Origin: Symbiodinium natans
Taxonomy: Eukaryota > Sar > Dinophyceae > Suessiales > Symbiodiniaceae
Reading direction: 5' to 3'
NCBI GenBank assembly: GCA_905221605.1
Contig: CAJNDS010002163.1
Location: forward strand, 561,001 to 625,000
Length of the DNA: 64,000 bases
Shown here one piece after another: positions 37,801-51,030 of this stretch (its first letter is position 1; every line of letters starts with the position of its first letter). The position numbers and the translations under genes were made by a program. A model generated the notes under the pieces. It was not told the DNA's origin and made no database searches. It worked only from the letters and a program-made list of their open reading frames with translations.

Positions 37801-40800
37801 ACGTTTTCTGTGGTTGCGAGCCAATTAAATCGTTCACGGGCCGCGGTGACCCCTGAACTCCCCCCCCCCCCCAAAAAAAAAAAAAAACAATCCTCTACAT
37901 AACGCAAATGTATGCAATCCTTGAGATGTTGAATCCTCTCCATCTGTCCAAACACTGGGCACAGCGACCTCCTCCCCTCCCTTCCGCTCCGCTACGCTCC
38001 CTGGTTTATGTAAATGCTTTTTCTTCCAGGGCTTATCTCTAACACCCTATCGGTTAAGGCTTAAGTCTTATAAAAAGAGACGCCCCGAAACCCTATAGGG
38101 TTTAAGGCTTAAAGCCGATAGGGTTTAGGGTTAAACCTGAAACCTGAACCTTTAGATCCATAGGGTTTCAAGGTTAAGCAGAACCCTTAATCTTTACATC
38201 CTATAGGGTTAATAGGTTTGAAGATTTAAGATCTAGGTATTTAAACCTAAGCCCATAGAGTTTAACCCTTAAGGGTTTACGATTTAGGCATCTAAACCTG
38301 AGCCCTTTAGGGTCAAGACCCGGAAAGCCTATAGGGCTCTAACAGCCTCAAAAGTTTTAACCCCATAGGCGATGAAGGTATACATGCCCAGACCTTAGGT
38401 TTTTAAGCCTTTAAACCCCATAAAGACTAAAGGTGTAGGGATTTTCAAGGTTTATCTCTAAAGCCCTCACGGGATTAGCCCTATAGGGTTTGAACCCTCT
38501 AGGCCTAGAGGGTTCAACCGTTTAGGGCTTAAGGTTTAGGCATTGCCTATAGGATTGGAGCCTGAAAAACCCTATATGGCTACAGGCGTAAATCCCTAAA
38601 CCTAAAATCCCATATGGTTATGCCTCTGTTTTTAGGGCTTGGTGGAGATGTAAAGAATGAGCAGGTATCGGGTTCAAAGGTTTAGGGGTCTTCAAGAATT
38701 ATAAGCCCATAGAGTTTAAACCATAAGGGCTTACGGTTTAGGCATTTAAACCTAAATCCTAAGCCTTTTAGGGTCAGAACCCTGAAAGCCTATGGGGCTC
38801 TAAAAGCCTCAAAAGTTTTAACCCTATAGGCACTGAAGGTATACATGCCCAGTCTTTAAACTTTTAAACCCCATAAAGTTTAACGGTTCAGGATTTTTCA
38901 AGGTTTATCTCTAAAGCCCTCACGGGGTTAGCCCTACAGAGTTTAAGCCCTATAGGCCTAGAGGGTTCAAAGGTTTAAGGTGGAGGCATTACCTAAAGAA
39001 TTAGAACCTTATAGCCCTGTGTACGACTCACCTTTACGTACTATTTGATGGTTCTGTTTCCCCTTTCAAAGCTTTAAGGAGTTTAAAGAATTTAAAAGGA
39101 GCCTTCAATTCTTTAAAACCCTCAAACTCCTTAAGATTTTGACAGGCCTCCGGCTTTCAAAATTTTAAGGATATTAAGGATTGTAAAAGGCCACTTAAGT
39201 GCTTTAAAATCCGTAAAATCTTGAAAAATGTTAAATTATTTTGGGAAAGGCCCGGCCCTTTTGAGTTTTTTTAAAATCCGTAAATTCCTTAAATCCTTGA
39301 AATTTTGAGACAAAATAGCTATTTTGGGAAAAGGCCCGGCACATTTAAATTTTCTAAAGCCCTTGAAATCCTTAAACTTACACCGGGCCGGTACAAACCG
39401 GTACAAATCGGTACAAGTTGTACCCGCCCCGGCCCCTAGAACCAAGAACCAAGAACCAAGATTGCGGGGAGGTCTTGCCCTGCAATCTTGGTTCTTGGTT
39501 CTTGGTTCCATGGGGCCGGTACAACTTGTACCGATTGGTACCGGTTTGTACCGGTCTCTATGTAAACTCCAGACTCCAGATTTCCAGAATGAAGCTGGAG
39601 TACCCCCAGACTCCAGACTCCAGATTTCCAGAATAAATCTGGAGTATCGGGGCCCTGGACTCCAGAATCTGGAGTCCGTAATCTGGAGTCCGGGGCCCCG
39701 GTACTCCAGATTTTTCTGGAAATCTGGAGTCCGGAGCCAGGGCACCCCCAGACTCCAGACTCCAGATTTCCAGAATGAATCTGGAGCACCCCCAGACTCC
39801 AGACTCCAGATTTCCAGAATAAATCTGGAGTATCGGGGCCCTGGACTCCAGAATCTGGAGTCCGTAATCTGGAGTCTGGGGTCCCGGTACTCCAGATTTT
39901 TTCTGGAAATCTGGAGTCTGGAGTCCGGGGCCCTGGTACTCCAGATTCACTCTGGAAATCTGGAGTCTGGAGTCCGGGGCCCCGGTGCTCCAGATTCACT
40001 CTGGAAATCCGGAGTCTGGAGTCCGGGGCCGGTACTCCAGATTCACTCTGGCAATCTGGAGTCTGGAGTCCGGGTCCCGTGTTCGTTTCTATTTAGGGTC
40101 TAGGGTTTGAAGGGTTTAGCGCTTTAGGGTTCAGGGTTTAGTGTGTAGGGTCTAGCGTCTAGGTTTTGGTTTTGCCGGTTTAGGGTTTACTTTTTTGCTT
40201 TTTAGGTTTAGGGTTGAGGGACTTGGATAATGTCTAAAACCCTAAACCTTACACTGATTAAGTTTTATAACCCCTAAAGCACTGAAACCCCCATGGTTTT
40301 TGGTTTGGGGTTTAGGGTTTAGGGTTTAGGAGTTTGTTAATCCGGGTTTAGGGTTTAGTGCTTAGTGCTTAGGGTTTTGTGTGTAGCTTTCAGGGTGTAG
40401 TGTTTGGCGTTTACGGTTGAGTGTTAAGTTTAGGGTCTAGAGTCTAGGGTTTAGGTTTAGGGTTTAGGGTCAAGCGGCTTGGCTAAAACCCAAAACCAAA
40501 TGAAACCCTAAAACTCTAAAATCCAAACAGGAAGCATCTGAAACCCCGACGGGTTTTTGGTTTCAGGTTTAGATTTAGTAGGGCTTGAGGTTCCGGCTTT
40601 GGGGTTTACTGTTTAGGGTTCAGGGTTTAGTGTTTAGGGTTTAGTGTGTAGGGTTTAGTGTGTAATGTTTAGGGTTTAGTTTTTAGGGTGTAGTGTTTAA
40701 GTGTTTAAGTGTTTAGGGTTTAGTGTTTAGGGTTTAATGCTTAAGTGTTTAGGGTTTCGTGTTAAGTGTTTGGTTTTTAGGGTCAAGGATTTTAAGGGTT

Positions 40801-43800
40801 TTTGCAAACCTAAATGATCTGGGGAAGGCACCGGGGCTTCCCCAGACCATTGACAACTTCAAAAATCCTTCTGTTTCGGGCTTAGGGTTTAGTGTGTAGG
40901 GTTGAGTGTGTAATGTTTAGGGTTTAGTGCTTAAGTGTTTAGGGTTTAGTGTTAAGTCTTTGGGGTTTGTGCTAAGGGCTTATTGTTAAGTTTTTAGGGT
41001 TAGTGTTTAGGGTCTGGTGCTGAGTGTTTAGGGTTTCGTGTTAAGGGTTTCGGGTTTGGTTTTTAGGGTTAAGGATTTTCAGAGTTTTTACAAACTTAAA
41101 TGATCTGGGGAAGGCACCGGGGCTTCCAGAGACCATTTTTCGAGAAACTTTTTGAAATTTACATGGTCTGGGGCTTACATCTTATAAGAATCCTTAAAAT
41201 TCTGTTTAAACATTCTCAGGATTTTCAGGGATTTTGACGTTGTCAATGATCTGGAGAAGCCCCGGTGCCTTCCCCAGACCATGTAAATTTTACAAACCCT
41301 TAAAACCCTGAAATTCTTACAGTTGTAAATGGCTGTCCTTTTAAATTTAAGGATTTTAGGATGTTCAATTCCAAAATCCGCAACTTCCTTAATTTTAAAC
41401 GGCTGCCCTTTTAAAAGTTTAAGGTACTTTAGAGAATTATAAGGGATATAAGTTTTCAGGCTGTTAAGGGCTTTAAAGCCTTTTAAAATCCTTAAACCCT
41501 GAAAATTTTGAATGGCTTTAAATACCTTAAAGCCCTTAAAACTTTAAAAGGGCTGCCCGTTCAAAAAAATTAAGGATTTTAAGGGTTTATAAAGTTTGAA
41601 ATGGTCTGGGGAAGCCCCGGTGCCTTCCGCAGATCATCTAAATTTTTGAAAACCCCCAAAACCCTGAAAAGCCTTAAATTTCTAAATGGCTGCCCGTCTA
41701 AAATTTCATGGAGCCGCAAGACACACGTTTCAGAAGCAAAATGCGCATAAAAGCACTAGTGTGTTGATGGGGATAATACTTTTTTCCAAGGAAAAGGCAG
41801 AAAAATCAGACAAAGACGAAGACAGGAAATCCATAGGTGTGGATCAGGGGGGGTGACTATATATATACATATATGTTTATTTATATATATATATATGTAT
41901 ACATATGTATCTCTCTCTATGCATGAGAGAAATCCTCCGCTGGAAGCTTCAAGTCCTCCGTGGCAGGCGCGCAGCATAGCTCCACCGACCTGTCCCGAGG
42001 AGTCCGGGGGGGGGGGGGGGGGGGGGGAGGAGTTGTTTAGGGTTTAGGGTTTAGGGTTTAGGGTTTAGGGTTTAGGGTTTAGTTTGGGGGGAGGGTGTGG
42101 AGGAGGAGGGGGTTCTGAGAAGGGGCCCTGCGTTATCTCTCCTGTGCACGTTTGGGGCGGTTATTGGCGAGAATATGCTTCCCTCATAAACCTTAAACCC
42201 TAAACCCCTGCAAAGTATTGGGTATTGAGTGGGGTGTCCCTTTCGGGATACCAGCAGTAAGAAGGCTCCCTCGCATAAGCACGCTGCAGCTCTTAGGTCC
42301 TCAGGGTTTGGGGTTTAGGGTTTATTCAGGGTTGAGGGTTCATTGCACAAAGCAAACGAATCCTGAGGCTACACCCCAAAGGCCTCGAGCCTTCAACTCT
42401 ATACCTGACGAAGTAGAAGCTTCTTACAGGATGGAAAGCGTCCCTCGAGCCTTGAGTCACGTTTCATAACCCAGGTCCCCCCCCCCCACTCCCCCTCAGA
42501 CTGATGGGGGTTTAGGGTTCTTTTTGGGTTCAGATTACTTGGGACCTAGTTCTACGCCCGGATTGTGGGGTTTCAGTGAACTTCAACCTTGAACCCGAAA
42601 CCCTGAAACTGGAGACCATCAGGACTGCAATCAGCGTGGCAGGTCCTGCGGCAGCACACAAAGTCGTTCGGAGTTTAGGGTGTAATTTAGGGAGCTGTTT
42701 CCAGAAGCAGGGGGGCATCCGGAGACTGGGCGGGGTCAATAGTGTCCTCCACCCCAAACCCTAAACCGCAGCAGGTGTGAGCTGGATGGCACGTGCACGT
42801 GCATCGCCAACTACACGGGCTTGGCCTGCGAAAACCACTGCCCCAGTCTCTCGGCCAGGTTACGGGGCCTCGCCCTGGTTCTCTTTACGTACTTTGTGTG
42901 AACCCGAGAACTTGACCTTCTGCACTTCTACATGAACCCGTGTCTTCCTGAGAACGTACGGTTCAGGGCTTACGGTGCCTTAATTTTCGGGTAGATGAAC
43001 CTTCTTGACAATAATGCACGGTTAACCGCACGGCTAGAGCGTCCCAGGCTCCTGCAGTGGGCAGGGCTCATGCACTGGAGGCCAGGATTCCGAAACCACC
43101 CAGGGTTCATCCGGGAAAGTGTGCATAAATCCACTATTGACCGGTAAGACAAGTACATTCTAATATTGTGAGTCCTGGGGTTGGGGCTTCAGGAGTTTAG
43201 AAAATCTGGCGTTTCAAGGGTTGAGGCGTGTAGGGGCTTGGAGATCTCGGGGTTTTGGGGTGGCTTGGGGTGTGCTTTGGGGTTTGACCTTGAGGTTTTG
43301 AGGGCGTTTTGGCATGGGAACAGCCTGAATCCCAGAGCGAGTCCGAAGACCTCCGCAACTAACCCTCAAGGGGTTTCGGGTTTAGGGTTTCATGGTGGTT
43401 TGAATCTTTGCGTTTATTCCGCATTCCCCCTTTCGATTTGTCATGCTGCTGCTGTCGCTGTCTCGGAAGTTGCTGGTGCTTCTTTGTTTCGTATCCTGCT
43501 TGCTCGGACTATTGGTCTACGGCTTGTCAACGATTGATTGCCCGCCAATGCACCTTGAAGCCAGCTCAAGCGGGCGACAGTCAAAACTCCTGATGCGCTG
43601 GCACTCGACGCTGACTTAAGGACTGTGATTCGCAAGGGGGGCAAACAGCAACATGAACCCAAAACACCAACCCCTCAGCCCCTCAACCCCTCAACCTTAA
43701 AACTCTAAACCCTCAGCCCTAAACCCTAAACCCTAAACCCTACCCCTAAACCCTAAACCCCCCCCTAACCCCTCAAAGGTCGCAGAAGGCTCCTCAGATT

Positions 43801-46800
43801 TTGGACCCCTCCCGGCTGCCAAGCTCAAGATAAAATCGAATCCTGTGTACTGTAAATTGCCTGAGCCTTGGGCCCTACAACCTGTGAGGGTTTATAGTTT
43901 AGGGTTCAGAAGCCCCTAAACCCTAAACACTATATAAACACTAAACCTTCTGCGATTGGTGTAGGGTTCGGTGTTACAGAAGTTTGTAGAACCCTAATCC
44001 TAAAAGTTTCTAGCCTCGGAATGCGGAGCCTAAGAACAGTATACCTGCAAACCTTGTGGAACACCCAGCGTACCCAAACCTTTCTCTTCGGCGGCTTGGG
44101 CTTAGAGTTTCGGGTTTAGGGCTTAGGCTGAAAGATCCCTGCTCTGGACAGGTCAGTGCGTTTGCTTCTTCGGGTTTGGTGGCGTCGACTGCTCCCTGGC
44201 GATGTGCTGCAATGGCCATGGCGACTGCCCTATGCCAGGCGAGCGGGCAGAATCTTCTGTTTAGGGTTGAGGATTCAGGGTTTAGGGTTTAGGGTTTGTC
44301 CGCGAACCCTGTGTGTCAAAACCCTCCCAGCAACCCTACCTCGAAGCCCAAAAACCCGAAGGCATGCAAGCCCCCAAACCCTGGACCTGAAGAAGGCCGA
44401 CTGATTGGCAGGTTGCTGCGGATTTCATCCAAGATGTTCAAGCTTGAGGCTTTAGCGTTATATTGCTGTAGGACCTAGATCTTGTTCATTAGGATTTAGA
44501 GAGCTTAGGCCTTCCGGGTCTAAAGGGTTTAGGGTTTAGGGTTTAGGGTGTAGGGTTTAGGGTTTAGGGTTTAGTCCCGAAGAAACCTTCGACCCCGAGC
44601 CACCCCGAACCCTTAAGCCACAGAAGTATGCAAAACCCTAAACCCTAAGCCCGAAACCCTGAACCCTAAACCCTAAACCCAAAACCCTAAGCCGGAAGCC
44701 CTAGACCCTAAACCTTAAACCCTAAACCCAAAGCCCTGGGAGGATCTTGCAAGTGCCATCCTGGTTGGATGGGTGAGCAGTGCGAGATCGAGATCAAGTG
44801 CCCCTGGGCGTGGCCTACGTAGGTTAGGCGATGAAAGCGTTTGGGAGTTCAGGGCTTAGTAGGGTTTCGGGTTTTACGGCTTCGTTTTTTTCGCGCGCCA
44901 AAACCACCACTGAGTCCGCAGACCACATCGGAAACACGATTGTGGAGACAAGGGGCGCAGTGCCGCTTTACCACTTGCAAGGCCGGTTGCATTTTAAGCT
45001 TTCGTGCAGTGCCCGCCTTGCAATTTGCAAGGGCGAGATGAAAGGTTGCATTTTAACTGCCGTGGGACATTTAAACTTTCGAGTTATCGGCTCAGCTTCC
45101 TGCGCAGTGTCTTCAGGCCATGGGCCTCTCAAGTGCAAGCCTTTACTAACAAGCGAACCTGTCCTGAGGTGCTCCCAGTTATAACATATATTTGCAGAGC
45201 TGAAGTTGGGTCATGAGCACGGTTGCTGTTACGATGACTTAGGGTTCCGTGAGACAGCTACACCGGAGCACGCAACTCAAAGTGGCTTCCACCTGGTAGT
45301 TTGAAAACCTTTCCAAAACCACCCTAAACTCCTAAGCCCTGAAACTCATGACCCCCAGACCCGAGGTCCGGATCCGGCAACTTGGCAACATGGGGGGGGG
45401 GGGGGGGGATTTTAACAAGTGCTCAAGGTGACAAGCTTAGGAGATGTTTGGAATATGGCCCTAGAGCTGCAACCCTGAACCTTACGCCCTAAACCCTGAG
45501 TCCTAAGTTAGGTATGGCGTCTTCTGGGGCATTCGTGTCCTCCAGCTTTGCGGTGGTGAGAACATGGGAACCTAAGAGAGGAAACCCAAAGAATGATGAA
45601 CTTGGACCTCGAACTTCAACCCCATACTTCTCGAACCCCAGCCCCCGCCCAAACTTGAGCCTCTCATTGCTTCAGTCTTGTGAAGAATTCGCTTCGCTGA
45701 CTGCAATGGTGCACGTAGCAGCTTCAACCCTAGTCAAGAAACCTCCTCAAGCCTTCATGAAAAGTCCGCTTGGGAAGCAAGCCAACCTGAACCCTAAATC
45801 CTCAGCCGCCATCAAAGACGCCAACCCCCTGCAAGCCCAGAAAAAAAAAATAGAGCCTCATCAACGCCTTTTTGCCTACAAAGGCCCGAAGTCCCTAAAT
45901 CCTCAGCCCTCAAACCCACAGCAAGGATTGCTCCGGGCATGGCACCTGCTTTCTGGGCACCTGCAGGCAGCCTTAGACTCACAGTTCGTATTTCTGTTAT
46001 GGGGTGGCCGGGTTTAGGGTTTAGGGCTTAGGGTTTAGGGTTTAGGGTTTAGGGTATGGCAAAGCTGCCCGAAACGCACCTTGCTGTACGAGCCACAAAT
46101 TGGAGTCCCTGACCATCACAAATCCAGCCTGCTGAACCCAAAACCCCCCACACTTCGTAGAGCCTTCAACCAGCCCCAAACCCGAAACCCTAAACCCTAA
46201 ACCCTAAACCCTAGGTGTGGGATTCAAGGGTTTAGGGTTCTGGGGCTTCAGGCTCAGGGTCTCCTCTAGGCATTCGAGAATCACAAGGTTTAGGGTTTTC
46301 CCTCTTACACCCCCGCCGCCCTGAACCCTTGGACACCAGAAAGCCCCAAAGCCCCCTACCCCTCGTATGTCCCTCCAACCGGAAGCCCCCAAACCCTAAA
46401 CCCTGTGAACCTTTGAGACCCTCTGGCCTACACGCCGAAGCCTTGGCACACAAAGAGGTCCCATACCATCCCAACCCTAAACCTTGAACCCTGCCTTCTT
46501 TAACCTTGCTGTCTCTTAGTAGGGTCACCATACTCACTTGAAGGGTTGTAACTAGAGGGGAATATGAGGTACTTTTTTCCAGAATCCCCTCCTAAGACAA
46601 GAACGAGTCAGGGGCACCTTAAGATCGATGCAGCTGGCAGGTGCGAAGCTGGCTGGGCTGGGGCAGCATGCCATCAGCAGCCCGGCAACGGAGCATGTCC
46701 CCCCTACCGAAATTAACCTGTCTACCTTATTCGGTGAACCTTGCTACGTTATACCCAGAATATAGGTAACATGATTCAGGTTCTACCCGCAAAAAGAGGG

Positions 46801-49800
46801 TACTCCACGTGCCGTAAGCCCCCGAGTCCTGCACATGAGCCGCCGCACCCTTGACCCTCAGTCCCTAAAGCTCAACCGTGCATGGAGCTCATTAAATGGC
46901 TGGTGGGAGGTGTTCGTTGGGGTAGAACTCGGCACTTATAATAGTCCTGAGCCCTAGACTTAATTCAACCCGCCGTCTTTGGCAAGGTACGTGCCACCAC
47001 CGCTCCCACCTGGACAGACAGCCTTGGCGGGCGCGACGCTTTCTCTCACCTGGGCTCCTGAAACCGAACCCCTAGCCGCCCTAGCCCTAAACCCTAAACC
47101 CTGGACCCCTCACTGCCCCCATTCCTAAACGTGTTTGGGGAGCCATAAATCTTGGGCGTATCATGTCCATTGCCCCGCTTCATGCTGAAGAAGATGGCAG
47201 GGCCGATGCAAAAACACCATTGCATGGCTCAAGTGTGCATCGCCGTCATGTACATGTTGGAGGCAAAGAACGTGAAAACTCGATATTTGGTGCGTCAGCG
47301 ACTGTGATGTTTGCTTTCTTCCTTATATGCAAGTTAGATTCCGGATGTAAAGGACTTAAAGAATGCCAAAAAAAAACGATATTTCTAGCCAGATTTAGCA
47401 TTCCTTCGCATTCTTAGTTCGCGTTCTGAGGCATGGATGCAGTGGGCAACGCATGTGCTGCTAGCATGGGCGTTAGCACCTTTCGGGCATGAAGAGGTCT
47501 GAACTCTGAACCCTAAACTACTAACTGCTTAAGAACCCCGAAAAAGTAAAAAAAAATCTATATATTCTTCCTTATTAAGGGTAATATAGGGATCATTATT
47601 TGTTATTCTTTTGGGGTTCTTAAGAAAATTGTAGCAAACCCGGGAAGCTGCAGAGCCGGAGACGCATCGGAGGGACCCGGGCGGTGCAAACGGACATGGT
47701 GCAACCCTAAGTCTTGACATCTACGTGCATGCCATTCTTAGGCCCTACGCTGCTGGGTTGCTTAAGAAGCTTAGAGGCTTAGAGCTGGACCAAGGACACC
47801 AGGTGCAGCAGGGGCATTCGGCCCCATGCCCGGCTACCCAACAGGCCGCCCGAAACCTGCACGTCGGGGGCGTGGCCGGATGTAGGGGGCTCACAGGCAT
47901 TCCAGTTCTGTAGTTAGGCTTTAGGGTTTTGTGATGATAGCTCCAGTGGTCTCGGTGTAGGGTTCTAGGGAGCCTCTTGTGAACGAGCTTCGAGGAGCTT
48001 AGGGGCATGAGGATATCTAGACACACCGGTTCATGGGCCCATGGGTAGACGCTGTAAGTAAGTAGGGCCATAAGAAGCCCAAAAAAGGTTATGGCAATAT
48101 CCCATTCAACCTGTAGTTGTTGCTGTACGTACAACCCGAAGTTGCAACCTTAAGCCCTTAAACCCTTCAACCCTTCAACCCTTGAACCCTAGAAAGCACA
48201 TCTTGGGAGCCAGAAAGGCGCCCCAAGCGATGTCTATCCCGGCATGATCGGCGCGGCCGGGCTGCCCTTGAATCTGGCCCAGCAGGCGCTCGCTGAGGTC
48301 TTGGAGTCCAGGTTGGTTCAGGACTTTATTTTATGTTTTGCCGTAGTGGGTTTCAGAGGACCATATATAGGAATATTTTTCAGAGGGTGTGTGCAGGGCC
48401 GTCCTAGGGGATTGCTTAGGTGCGGGCTCACAGCTGTAGGGAGCAGCCGTGTTCGAGTCTTGGGGTTACCAGGGCTTCAGACGGCGCCCGACCCTTTCCG
48501 CAAGCCAGCGCAGTGTCGTTTCGCCCTGCAAAGCCTTGAGGTGGCGGGTCTCTTTTGATGTCGGGCTCTACGCCCTACTTTCAGTGAGAGGGCCATTCCG
48601 GCACCATAAGTCAGCCCATACGACAGGGCCGCCCTGCAAACCTTGCACCCAAATCATCTCTGACTTGGTAGCCCAGTGCTGCCCTTTTGCCCTGTTTTTG
48701 GTTCTAGGTTCCCTTTCAAGTCACCAACCCCAGCAAGAGGGTACCCTTATCATACTTTTCATAACATGTTTCCTGGGCTACCAAGCTGAAGCAGAGATGC
48801 TAGCACCCCGACATCGACTCAGCAGGCGCAGCACGAAGTTCACCAGCACGCGGCTGCAGTGACAAGGGAAGCTCCAGACTGCAGCCCGGGCAAGTCGTGG
48901 CGGACATTTTCGAAGGTCGTGGCTCCTGTTTCGGGGGTGCCCCAAACCCGGCCTATTTAGGGGTTCCATGGCTCGGGAATGGAGTTTGCCCCGACACATA
49001 CACTGCAGCTCTAAGGGCTGAGGTGTACGGGGATTTGGGTTAACGTTTTTTTATCGGATACGCCTTAGGGCAGTTTGTGTAGGGGGGCTCTGTGAGATCC
49101 ACTTTGATTCCCTTTACATTACACCCGTAGGTGACTCTCAGCCTACGGGGGGAACCCGGATTGCGTGCAGGGGCTTGCGTGGTCACCCCTCCCCTGTCTG
49201 GGGCCCCAAGCTCCAATGTGATTTCGGGCCCGGCACCGAATGCACAAGACAAAAGCCTGAACCCTGAGGTGCCGAAGCGTAAAGGGGGCCCCCGTGAGGT
49301 CTGGGGTTTAGGGTTTGCGTTTATTGACATTGTATAGGGTGGCTTTCAAGTCTACCTTGCGCACGACAAGTTCTATTCTGTCCTATAGCTACCTAAAACT
49401 TTTGCTCCAGGATTTGGAGCAAAATATCCTGCCTACCAAACAGAGGTAGGCTTCGTGCTCTGAAGGGCAACCCGAAAGCAGCCCAGGCAACGCACCTCAT
49501 GGCCATTGGAGTGAGGAAGTGAAGGTGGCGGCATGTGCCCCCTTAGGGTTTATTTCATGGTGCTTTAGGGTGAGTGGAGGTGTGAATCCCTACAACCATG
49601 GCATAATCCCTACAGAAAACACATACCCCCAAAAGCACCAAGTACTGCCTACCTTCACTCCCAAGTCCCACATGAGAACCAACCCTAGCCCAAAATCTTG
49701 GGATGCTCCCCTTCTACTACCAGTCCTTAACAGGGATTGTAGTACCCCCGATCATAGTCCCTATTAGGGGAACATCTCCCAACCCTCAAGGGGATCTTCC

Positions 49801-50982
49801 GCCCCTAAGGTGGCACCCTTGGCTTTGGGCACCCTTTAAAAAATCCCCTCAGGGGATTTAAGGGAAACCTTTAGGAGTACAACCTTAGGGGTACGAGTCT
49901 TCACCCCTTGAAGCCATGGACCCCGAACCCAAACCTTGAGCCCAAACTTCAAGTTCAGGGTTCGGAGTTTCTGGGCCCTAAACCTGCATGGCAACCTGCG
50001 GCCCCAACCCTTTAGCCCCAAAGCGTTGCAGAACACCGAAGCTTCAAAGGTAGTTAAGTTTTTCGGGTTTAGGGTTACCCTGAACCCAAGTCTCTAAGAA
50101 AAGGGGCTCAGAGCGTGGGCGCCGTGGGGGCCTGAGGGGTCGACATTCTGAACTCAAGAGCAGCGGCCTGCTATCTCTAGGTAAAGTTCAGGGCACGCAC
50201 ATCACCTAGGGTTCACGTGTAGATAGTCACACAGCGGACCCTCTAGGCCCAAAGTCTGAATGTTCGGGGGTGGGGTTTAGGGTTTCCGGACCCCAAACGC
50301 CAAGCCCTGCCACAGGCATGCGTCTGTGAGGCGCCACATCACGGGGAGCGCTGCGAAGAGACGCATTGCCAGGAAGCCCAGGGGACCTGAAGGGATTTTC
50401 TTGAAATTTAGGTTCTTTAGAGGGTTTAGGGTTTAGGGTTAAAAATGTTCGAGGCTAGTGCGGAAGTAAGCGGTTGGTTAGGGTAAAAGATGTTGGCTTT
50501 CAGACTGAGGCTTGAGGATGTTGGAGATGGGGCGGAGGGCTGAGTTAGGCTTCAGCGGTTCGGGTTCTGGAAATGTCTGGGCTTTTGCTGCACGTGGCGA
50601 CACATCTTGGGTTTTGGTTTTGGTTTAGGTATACCGTGAGTTAAGGGTGGAGGCATGATGGGTTCCGGCTTCAAGGTCTTAGGTTACAGTATTGAGGGGC
50701 ATTTTTTAACAGCACATAGTGCTTTCGAGAAACAGGGCCTCACAATCCACGGGCCCCGGGCAAAACCGGAAAAGACAATTCCGAAATGGCCGAATTGGGC
50801 CCACGTATCTCTAGGTGAGACTGGGCTGACTCTCTAAACCCTAAACTCCAAGTCCCAGACAGGATCTCCCCCAAGCATAAGCCCCAAACCCCGACCCCAG
50901 ACCCTGGACCCTAAACCCCAAGCCCCTAGACTCCTCAGACTCCATGGAAGTGCCGGTGGCGCCCTCCAAGATTCCGCAGCCC

Positions 50983-51030
<48 letters not shown>

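Larger units (their letters stand above)
37365..42774 (+). other. 5.4-kb intron of gene C filled with satellites
   Basis: Bounded by a GC donor after exon 37284-37364 and CCGCAGCAG before exon 42775. It contains telomere-like repeats, (TA)n tracts, the 38249/38703 direct duplication, the 39388-39555 palindrome, the 39560-40075 minisatellite, degenerate TTTAGGG/GTGTTTAG repeats (40090-41060) and four copies of a GGGGAAG hairpin. Confidence 0.6.

Noticed and set aside
39236-40103. ORFs of 130-259 codons on both strands
   Set aside because: Multiple overlapping frames are open because the minisatellite unit lacks stops; no domain seen.
47163-47417. Possible retroelement fragment (frame with MAQVCIAVMYMLEAKN)
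   Set aside because: Looks coding-like, but no reverse transcriptase motif could be confirmed and it does not fit the gene C phase.
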